Source of the DNA: an uncultured Pirellula sp. | Lineage (GTDB): Bacteria > Planctomycetota > Planctomycetia > Pirellulales > Pirellulaceae | Assembly (NCBI GenBank): GCA_903892365.1 | Contig: CAITIF010000724.1 | Coordinates: 1-7,530 of the forward strand | DNA length: 7,530 bases | Direction of reading: 5' to 3' | Part shown: in pieces, positions 1-5,403 of the stretch | Layout: each line of letters begins with the position of its first letter | How positions within the stretch are numbered: the stretch's first letter is position 1 | Translations under genes and position numbers: made by a program | Notes under the pieces: generated by a model | The model's database searches: none | Told to the model about the DNA's origin: nothing | What the model saw: the letters and a program-made list of their open reading frames with translations, nothing else

Positions 1-226
1 GGCTGTCTGACTTCGCAGTCAGTTTCACCGCTGGTGGGTAAATGTTCAATGATTGCCAAGTAGGCTGGACTTCCGCCGTCGCTGGAGCAGCAGCTGCCGG
101 CGGTGCTGCGGCTTCGTCCGCATGAGCACCTTGAGACAAGGACGCCATCGCGCAAAGGCCAGCGAACAACGGTGCCTGGTAGCTGCGACGGGAACTCATT
201 TGAATCACATCAAGAATCGATCGCAT
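1..226 (-). CDS. Secreted protein, N-terminal fragment; probable Ig-like/DUF1549-DUF1553 planctomycete protein (cut by left window edge)
   Basis: Only the first 75 codons lie in the window; the gene runs off the left edge. The start ATG (224-226) is preceded by a strong Shine-Dalgarno, GAGGAAAG at 232-239, which lies within the last codons of the upstream gene, so this start is preferred over the in-frame ATG at 199. Residues about 1-36 look like an export signal, with basic residues near R13-R14, a hydrophobic stretch (APLFAGLCAMASL) and an AHA-D cleavage site. An Ala/Pro-rich linker follows (residues 39-51), then the motif SLNIYPPAVKLTAKSDS (about 59-75). In planctomycetes this kind of YPP motif typically opens a bacterial Ig-like domain ahead of DUF1549 and DUF1553, whose genes often sit beside DUF1501 genes. 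The family call is an inference from 17 residues plus context. That a secreted protein starts here is much surer than which one it is. Confidence 0.65.
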   Translation of the reverse strand, partial: MRSILDVIQMSSRRSYQAPLFAGLCAMASLSQGAHADEAAAPPAAAAPATAEVQPTWQSLNIYPPAVKLTAKSDS

Positions 227-228
227 GA

Positions 229-2688
229 TTACTTTCCTCGTTGTTGTTTTAGTTGTTCTAAGCGTGATAGAACTTTGGGAGCGGGGGCAGCTGCGGCTGC
301 AGCCACTGGTGGTGCTGGGGTGGCTGCCACTGCCGTAGTTGCAGGTGGCGCGATAGGAACGTCGATCTGAATTTCACCGTTTCCGTTGACTTGAGTAATG
401 ATTCCTTTGTCGCTGGTAACGGTCGCACGGCAGACGATAGTTTTGTAGTTGCCAGCACGAACTTCGGCTGGGATTTGGAGTGGGAACACAGTTTGAGTTG
501 CGTCGGGCGCGAGTGGGACTTTCGGGGTGGTTGCGACGGTTCCAGGTGGCACACCAAGGATTTCAATCTCAACCGTGCCCTCAACGGGTCGACTCAGTTT
601 AGTCTCAATAATAATGTCTACAGGCTTCCCTTGTTCCGCCATCGTTTTTCCGAACTTAAACTCGAACAAAGAATCGGTAATATCGACATAAACGAACTCC
701 GAGGCGATGGTCACAGGTCCATATCCGGAATCAATCGTAGCCATAACAACCAAAGGCCACTTTCGAATCGCAGCCCCTTCGTTCGCTGTAATTGGCAGAA
801 CGATGGTCGACTGATCGCCAGGGATGGTCACAGCCGAAAATCCCAGGCCGGGCGGGGCACTCAGCAATCGAAGATTGATCGGTTTATCAAAACCTGGGTT
901 ACGTTTGGCGTTGATACGCAACTCCAAGGAGCCACGTCGAACCAATGGCACTTGTGGCTGAACGACCTCGATGTCAAAAGGTGCAGGATCGACAATCGCA
1001 ACGGCGAGCTTGTCTTCGGTTCTGCCCCAAACATCGACATTGTTTTGACCACGCACCAACATGGATCGCTGCTGTAGCCCACCCTTCAATTTCGCTTCAG
1101 GAGACAGGGGTATTGTTGCTATCAGATCCACTAGTTTGCCGGCATTTGCCGCCTGTGCATCCGCCCGAAACAACATAGGAATCGTACCTAAGTCGGGAGT
1201 GCAAATTCCATCGGCTTGAGTCATGCCAGCAGGAAGGTCAGAAGCAACAATCGTCGCTTCCCCACCCACAAACCCACGCAGTACGTTTGCTTCCAAAGCC
1301 ATTCGTGAGCCACGAGGCACGTTGACGACTTGCGAAACATAGCGTTCCTGTTCGTTCACGCTTGTATTCACGAAGGGGCTTTGAATCAAAATCTCGGCTC
1401 GATATGCAAAGTGCTTTCCGAACCTGCCAAGATGGTCAAAGATGCACAGTGCATACTTTCCGTCTTCAGGCACTTTGAAAGAGAGATAGCTGTCAGGCCC
1501 ATTGCTGTCATCATTACCAGCAAGTGCCCCACCTCCTATTTTATAAATCTGCAAGGTCGGATCGACATTGGATCGCAATGGAGATCTGGAATGGACTCGA
1601 ATCTCTAGCTGCTGATCCTTCTTTGCCTCGAATGCCCAGAAATCACGATCTTTGTCTACTTCCAATACGCCATTGAAGGCCACAGGAACAGGACTGACAG
1701 TAGCCAATGCGTTAAGGTCCGCGTTCGGTTCACTTTCCAAAACATTCGGAACCGCAGTGGCTCGAACGTAGTTCGGGGAGGGGGACTGCAAGCCATCCTT
1801 CTTTGACCAAATGCGATGCGAAGGTGATTCACTTGCAGGCATATCAAAAGTCTCTTGCCATTGATTCCCGAGAAGGTCGATGCAAGTGGCGGTCAGTGGC
1901 TGGCCAGGCGGTCCACCACTGGGAACAATCGCAACGGGGCGAGGAAACCCACCAACATGCAGCCGATAACGCGCTCGTTCATTCCCACCAAAGCTACTTT
2001 CGCGAACCTCGATGACATACCGACCATCGGCGGGCGCGACCATGGAACAGAGGCAATCCTGCTGCAAGAAGACAGAGTCATCGCTGGCTGCTAATTCAAA
2101 TCGCTTTGCATCATAGACGGCTACGTAGGGGTCAAAAAAGTCATACATATAAGAATGACGAAGCCCTTCTAGCTCGACATTCAACAATTGCCCTTGTTTC
2201 AGTTCGACAGAAAAGTAGTCCACGTCTTCGTTGAGCACGACTCCATCGACCGTCGAGTTGTAAGGAATCGTCTGAGCTGCAGCGAACTCGCTGTTTGGTT
2301 CGACTTCGCCCACAGAAGGTAATGCGGAAACGTTCAGCAACCGTATATTGCTGAGCCCCGTGTTGGTTACGACTCGGAAAGGATGCAAATCACAGGTCAC
2401 ATCCGCCGAAGCGGCAATAGTCACCTTGATGTTGTTATCATCGATTTTCGTGATGTTGGAGGCTGTTAGCCCTGGCGAGAAAAACACCAGCGAGTGCGCG
2501 TCCCCAAGCCGAGCGCCCGAAATCGTGATCTCCGCGGAAGTTCCGCGTTGAATACCTGAAAGAGACATGGAAACCGCATCAGGTGCCGCGGCTTTCAGAT
2601 CACTAAAGTGCAGCGTCCACAAAGCAAGGAAGCACGCTGCGGTAACACAAAACAGTTTGGTACGCATGGAGAAATTCCGGTGTTGCAT
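229..2688 (-). CDS. Secreted protein with a TIG-like N-terminal domain and two PPC (pre-peptidase C-terminal) domains
   Basis: This is an 819-residue exported protein of a family common in planctomycetes, with no catalytic domain visible. A Sec signal (MRTKLFCV, then a hydrophobic run ending near KAAA) covers residues 8-35. Residues 36-122 form a beta-rich, TIG/IPT-like domain (SLSGIQRGTSAEITISG). The first PPC domain (about 128-246) opens with VEPNSEFAAAQ and contains DVDYFSVELKQGQ. The second (about 318-435) opens with ESEPNADLNA and contains DRDFWAFEAKKDQ. Residues 440-775 look like further beta-sandwich repeats. Residues 780-805 are Ala/Pro-rich, followed by a charged tail (LSRLEQLKQQRGK). 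PPC domains are usually binding or chaperone-like modules on secreted proteins. The start is uncertain: ATG at 2688 has only a weak site, while ATG at 2667 (residue 8) has a GGAA upstream and gives a more compact signal peptide. It lies 119 nt after the DUF1501 gene and 2 nt before the next one. Confidence 0.85.
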   Translation of the reverse strand: MQHRNFSMRTKLFCVTAACFLALWTLHFSDLKAAAPDAVSMSLSGIQRGTSAEITISGARLGDAHSLVFFSPGLTASNITKIDDNNIKVTIAASADVTCDLHPFRVVTNTGLSNIRLLNVSALPSVGEVEPNSEFAAAQTIPYNSTVDGVVLNEDVDYFSVELKQGQLLNVELEGLRHSYMYDFFDPYVAVYDAKRFELAASDDSVFLQQDCLCSMVAPADGRYVIEVRESSFGGNERARYRLHVGGFPRPVAIVPSGGPPGQPLTATCIDLLGNQWQETFDMPASESPSHRIWSKKDGLQSPSPNYVRATAVPNVLESEPNADLNALATVSPVPVAFNGVLEVDKDRDFWAFEAKKDQQLEIRVHSRSPLRSNVDPTLQIYKIGGGALAGNDDSNGPDSYLSFKVPEDGKYALCIFDHLGRFGKHFAYRAEILIQSPFVNTSVNEQERYVSQVVNVPRGSRMALEANVLRGFVGGEATIVASDLPAGMTQADGICTPDLGTIPMLFRADAQAANAGKLVDLIATIPLSPEAKLKGGLQQRSMLVRGQNNVDVWGRTEDKLAVAIVDPAPFDIEVVQPQVPLVRRGSLELRINAKRNPGFDKPINLRLLSAPPGLGFSAVTIPGDQSTIVLPITANEGAAIRKWPLVVMATIDSGYGPVTIASEFVYVDITDSLFEFKFGKTMAEQGKPVDIIIETKLSRPVEGTVEIEILGVPPGTVATTPKVPLAPDATQTVFPLQIPAEVRAGNYKTIVCRATVTSDKGIITQVNGNGEIQIDVPIAPPATTAVAATPAPPVAAAAAAPAPKVLSRLEQLKQQRGK
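232..239 (-). promoter_or_regulatory. Ribosome binding site inside the end of the upstream gene
   Basis: On the minus strand GAGGAAAG is followed by TAATC and then ATG. The site overlaps the last three codons (R-G-K) of the PPC-domain gene, and the TAA stop falls between it and the start codon. This fixes the start of the downstream gene at 226 and suggests translational coupling, with ribosomes ending the PPC gene able to re-initiate 2 nt further on. Confidence 0.7.
274..351 (-). other. Ala/Pro-rich low-complexity segment encoding the tail linker of the PPC protein
   Basis: These bases encode residues 780-805, almost entirely alanine and proline with some threonine and valine. A similar Ala/Pro segment occurs in the neighbouring partial gene (74-112). 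Both probably serve as flexible linkers in exported proteins. The codons are mixed (GCA, GCT, GCG, CCA), so this is not a simple DNA tandem repeat. Confidence 0.7.
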
Positions 2689-2732
2689 AAACAGTTCTTA
2701 CAAAAGCAAGGCAATAGACAGGCAGGTGCTTG

Positions 2733-2748
2733 ATTGCCGGTGAGGCAA
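2733..2748 (-). repeat. Small inverted repeat in the DUF1501-PPC spacer
   Basis: TTGCC (2734-2738) and GGCAA (2744-2748) are complementary with a 5-nt loop. ATTGCC (2733-2738) could instead pair with GGCAAT at 2710-2715, nearer the PPC start. The two pairings exclude each other. The stems are short, so this is a weak feature alone, but it sits next to the much stronger hairpin at 2755-2777. Confidence 0.35.
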
Positions 2749-2754
2749 CCGGGG

Positions 2755-2777
2755 AAATCGAGGCGATGCCTCGATTT
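2755..2777 (-). repeat. Perfect 10-bp inverted repeat (hairpin) between the DUF1501 and PPC genes
   Basis: AAATCGAGGC (2755-2764) and GCCTCGATTT (2768-2777) are exact reverse complements around a 3-nt loop. Read on the minus strand, in the direction of the genes, the hairpin starts about 30 nt after the DUF1501 stop codon and is followed by CCCC rather than a run of T. It therefore lacks the U-tract of a standard intrinsic terminator. It could be a weak or partial terminator, or an mRNA 3'-end stabiliser or processing site that lets the DUF1501 and PPC proteins be made in different amounts. Confidence 0.6.
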
Positions 2778-2807
2778 GCAAAAACGGTTCAAAGCGGAAC
2801 TGACGTA

Positions 2808-4109
2808 TTAGGCCAAGATATCTTGGATGACCTTACCGCCGTCGCAAATTTCGATGGGGCGATCGCCGGGGGACATGAGTTCTTTATCCGCGACGATTCC
2901 AAGAAGCTGGTACATGGTTGTGGCCAGATCTTCAGGCGAAACGGGATCAAATTCGGGTTCGGTTGCGGTCGCATCGGAAGCGCCGTATACCATTCCACCC
3001 TTAACGCCACCACCAGCCAACATCACCGAGAAGACCTTAGGCCAGTGGTCTCGCCCAGCCTCGTTATTGATTTTCGGAGTCCGACCGAATTCGCTGCTGA
3101 CCATAACCAAGGTCTTCGACAACAAACCTCTCGACTCCAAATCTTCAATCAGAGCGGCCAATGCTTGATCCAATGGTGGCATGTCTCGACGCATACCCGC
3201 CGAGATCTGGTTGTGCATATCCCACCCGCCGTACGTTACCGTTACGAATCGAACACCAGACTCAACCAATCGGCGAGCCATCAGCAATCGCTGACCTGCT
3301 GCGTTGCGTCCATATCGGTCGCGCATTGCAGCGTCTTCCGCTTCAATATTGAAAGCTTCGCGTGCCTTGTCGCTGCTGATCAGCGAATAGGCTCGTTGGT
3401 AGAATGTGTCCATGGCCGCGATGTTGTCCGACTTTTGCTTGTCCGCAAAGTACGAATTGACCGCATCCAAAGCAGAGCGACGGCGCTGGAATCGGGCAGC
3501 GTCTACCCCGTTGGTAAGGTTCAAGTCTTGAACTCGGAAGCCCGCGTTGGCTGGGTCCGCACCCAAACTGAATGGGCCATAAGAAGAACTTAGATAACCA
3601 GTGCCCGCAAACTCATTTGCGGTGCTCGGAACCGCAACGTAGGGAGGCAAGTCGTTTCGAGGGCCGTATTCATGACTGACCACGGAACCAAAACTTGGAA
3701 AAATAAGAGCTGGGGACGGCTTGTACCCAGTGAACATATTGTGCGTGCCACGTTCGTGTGCGGCTTCACCGTGCGACATGGAGCGAATAACGGTCAATCG
3801 GTCCGAGATTCCAGCGAGACGCGGAACTGTTTCCGAAAAGATATCCCCTGTCTTGGTCTTAATCGGCTTCAGTTCACCACGATATTCCAACGGGCTATAG
3901 GGCTTGGGGTCAAAGGTTTCTTGGTGAGCGATTCCACCTGGAAGGTAGATATGAATGACGCTTTCAGCCTTTGCTTCCAAAAAGTCATACTGCTTTTGGT
4001 CTGCCAAAGCACGTTGACGAAACAAATCGCCCATCGTTAACCCGAGACCACCAAACGCGCCGACGGTCATAAATCCGCGTCGACCAAGTGGATTACCTAG
4101 ACATCTCAT
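2808..4109 (-). CDS. DUF1501 family protein (sulfatase/alkaline-phosphatase-like fold), Tat-exported
   Basis: This 433-residue protein belongs to DUF1501, a family expanded in planctomycetes and placed in the alkaline phosphatase/sulfatase clan; substrates are unknown. A twin-arginine leader (GRRGFM, residues 9-14) is followed by a glycine-rich hydrophobic stretch and a plausible ALA-D cleavage site near residue 36. Family landmarks are IHIYLPGGIAHQETFDPKP (about 52-70), SMSHGEAAHERGTHNMFTGY (about 110-129), GGWDMHN (about 294-300), SSEFGRTPKINN (about 338-349) and GRDHWP (about 352-357); the His and Asp residues of the last two are candidate metal ligands. I chose the ATG at 4109 because GGAG lies 9 nt upstream of it. 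The in-frame ATG at 4124, five codons earlier, has no Shine-Dalgarno site and would itself contain that GGAG. It is the first gene of the minus-strand cluster. Length and motifs look intact. Confidence 0.93.
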   Translation of the reverse strand: MRCLGNPLGRRGFMTVGAFGGLGLTMGDLFRQRALADQKQYDFLEAKAESVIHIYLPGGIAHQETFDPKPYSPLEYRGELKPIKTKTGDIFSETVPRLAGISDRLTVIRSMSHGEAAHERGTHNMFTGYKPSPALIFPSFGSVVSHEYGPRNDLPPYVAVPSTANEFAGTGYLSSSYGPFSLGADPANAGFRVQDLNLTNGVDAARFQRRRSALDAVNSYFADKQKSDNIAAMDTFYQRAYSLISSDKAREAFNIEAEDAAMRDRYGRNAAGQRLLMARRLVESGVRFVTVTYGGWDMHNQISAGMRRDMPPLDQALAALIEDLESRGLLSKTLVMVSSEFGRTPKINNEAGRDHWPKVFSVMLAGGGVKGGMVYGASDATATEPEFDPVSPEDLATTMYQLLGIVADKELMSPGDRPIEICDGGKVIQDILA

Positions 4110-4261
4110 GCGCACGTTCTCCATGAACTGGAAACAAAAAAGGTTCTTGATGTTGTGATGGCTGACGTCCTGTTAGGAATGCCAAACCGATTTGGGAGGG
4201 ATTTTTTGGCACTTGCCAGCAGGGTTGTCCTGACCTGGGTGTGCCGAGTGGTATGGAACAG

Positions 4262-4267
4262 TATAAT
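4262..4267 (+). promoter_or_regulatory. Candidate -10 element (TATAAT) for the isomerase-transporter pair
   Basis: This is a perfect TATAAT, but no good TTGACA-like -35 lies 16-18 nt upstream (the bases there read about GTGTGC). If used, transcription would begin near 4274 and leave an untranslated leader of roughly 85 nt. On the opposite strand the same bases give TATACT at 4260-4265, pointing toward the DUF1501 gene, also without a clear -35. Planctomycete promoters are poorly defined, so this is tentative. Confidence 0.25.
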
Positions 4268-4350
4268 GCCGCGTGAGGCTCGTTTGTACCCGGAAACCAA
4301 ACCAAAAGACTTTGTTTTTTCCTCATTCCCCTCCCTATTGAGCCTAAAAA

Positions 4351-4354
4351 AGGA
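4351..4354 (+). promoter_or_regulatory. Ribosome binding site of the isomerase-like gene
   Basis: AGGA preceded by a run of A lies 5 nt before the ATG at 4360. It supports that start even though it gives an unusually long stretch (36 residues) ahead of the twin-arginine motif. Confidence 0.6.
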
Positions 4355-4359
4355 ATTGA

Positions 4360-5388
4360 ATGTTGTCATTTCGATTGGATCCGTCGTCAAAAAAGCCACA
4401 GATTCCTGCATCCTCGCCGGTTTCGCCTATCAAGGTTCTGCCAAGGAACCAAAGCGAAACCGTCGACCGCCGCCGTTTGCTGGTGGCCGGAGCTGCGTTG
4501 GCAACTTCGATCATGCTCCCTACCAGCAGAATTCATGCCAACCCGATCGCATCAGCCCGCCTTCCGGACCTCAAGTCGCCTCGTTTCGGGTTGGTGACCT
4601 ACTTGTGGGGCAAGGACATGGAGCTGCCAGCCTTGCTCGAGGCCTGCGATTATGCAGGCATGGCTGGCGTCGAGCTTCGCACGGAGCACAAGCATGGCGT
4701 CGAACCCAACCTTTCCGATCTTCAACGCAAAGAGGTTCGAAAACAGTTTGAACGAAGCGGAATCACTTTGGTAGGTTATGGATCCAATTGCGAATTCCAT
4801 TCACCCAAGCCTGAAGTTCTTGCGGCCAATATCCAACTTTGCAAGGACTACATTCATTTGATGCATGATTGTGGTGGATCAGGGGTCAAAGTGAAACCCA
4901 ACGCTTTCGCCCCCGGCGTGCCCCGCGTCAAAACAATTGAGCAGATAGGAAATGCTTTGAACGAGCTTGCCCAATACGGGGAAGGATATGGTCAACAGAT
5001 CCGTTTGGAAGTGCACGGCCAAGGGACCAGCGAATTGAGTGTCGTACGAGACATCTACCAAGTCGCCACCCATCCCAACGCTACCGTGTGCTGGAACAGC
5101 AACAACGAGGACCTTGCACCACCAGGCCTTGAAGCCAATTTCAATATGGTTCGAGCTCGTTTTGGAGAAACGCTGCATCTCCGTGAACTGAATCTTAATG
5201 ATTATCCTTATCAGGACTTAGTCAACCTGTTGGTCAAAACAGAGTACACTGGCTGGGTATTGATGGAGGCTAGAACCGATCCAAAAAATAAACCGGAAGC
5301 AATGAAGGAACAGCGAGCGATTTTCGATTCGATGGTACAACTTGCGATCAAGGCGAACCCCATCTCCAACGCAACACCATCCAAGTAG
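4360..5388 (+). CDS. Sugar phosphate isomerase/epimerase-like TIM-barrel protein with Tat signal
   Basis: This 342-residue protein belongs to the xylose isomerase-like TIM-barrel group (AP endonuclease 2 fold), whose members isomerise or epimerise sugars and related polyols using a divalent metal. Residues 36-60 carry a Tat-type signal (DRRRLLVAG, a hydrophobic stretch, then a likely cut after RIHA), placing the mature enzyme outside the cytoplasm. Barrel landmarks are FGLVTYLWGKD (about 76-86), GMAGVELRTEHKHG (about 100-113), GITLVGYGS (about 134-142), GVKVKPNAFAPG (about 175-186), IRLEVHG (about 214-220), LHLRELN (about 273-279) and WVLMEAR (about 299-305). E217 and E303 are the best candidate metal ligands, possibly with H273. 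The N-terminal extension before the arginines is long, but the ribosome binding site supports this start. The transporter gene follows after 15 nt, so the two are probably co-transcribed. The substrate cannot be told from sequence. Confidence 0.85.
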   Translation: MLSFRLDPSSKKPQIPASSPVSPIKVLPRNQSETVDRRRLLVAGAALATSIMLPTSRIHANPIASARLPDLKSPRFGLVTYLWGKDMELPALLEACDYAGMAGVELRTEHKHGVEPNLSDLQRKEVRKQFERSGITLVGYGSNCEFHSPKPEVLAANIQLCKDYIHLMHDCGGSGVKVKPNAFAPGVPRVKTIEQIGNALNELAQYGEGYGQQIRLEVHGQGTSELSVVRDIYQVATHPNATVCWNSNNEDLAPPGLEANFNMVRARFGETLHLRELNLNDYPYQDLVNLLVKTEYTGWVLMEARTDPKNKPEAMKEQRAIFDSMVQLAIKANPISNATPSK

Positions 5389-5403
5389 CTATCGAAACCC
5401 GTA

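Larger units (their letters stand above)
4110..4359. other. Divergent intergenic region
   Basis: About 250 nt with no convincing gene separate the minus-strand DUF1501 gene from the plus-strand isomerase-like gene, so promoters for both directions should lie here. The visible elements are a TATAAT on the plus strand (4262-4267) overlapping a TATACT on the minus strand (4260-4265), a small dyad TGGCA-CT-TGCCA (4207-4218), and a dyad CCAAA-CCGA-TTTGG (4182-4195). None of these is strong enough to name a regulator. I see no intrinsic terminator. Confidence 0.6.

Noticed and set aside
391..1077. Plus-strand open frame of 228 codons opposite the PPC gene
   Set aside because: It lies wholly antisense to a long gene with clear domains; its translation shows no recognisable motif or domain and looks like frame noise.
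2755..2777. Perfect hairpin as a standard rho-independent terminator
   Set aside because: No run of T follows it on either strand, so I kept it as an inverted repeat of unknown role rather than calling a terminator.
2730..3593. Plus-strand open frame of 287 codons opposite the DUF1501 gene
   Set aside because: It is the shadow of the DUF1501 gene, whose family motifs run the full length on the other strand; the antisense translation has no domain character and crosses the hairpin spacer.
4207..4218. TGGCAC resembling half of a sigma-54 promoter
   Set aside because: The second element (TTGC after a 5-nt gap) is not at the right distance; the bases form a short dyad instead.
4303..4320. CAAA-AGAC-TTTG followed by six T, resembling a terminator
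   Set aside because: The stem is only 4 AT-rich base pairs, too weak, and it lies just upstream of a gene start on the same strand rather than after a gene.
4106..4411. Minus-strand open frames across the divergent intergenic region
   Set aside because: They overlap the starts of both flanking genes, have no ribosome binding site I can see, and encode nothing recognisable.
4155..4751. Plus-strand open frame of 198 codons overlapping the isomerase-like gene start
   Set aside because: It is out of frame with the isomerase-like gene, which has its own ribosome binding site, Tat leader and barrel motifs; this frame yields basic, low-complexity sequence.
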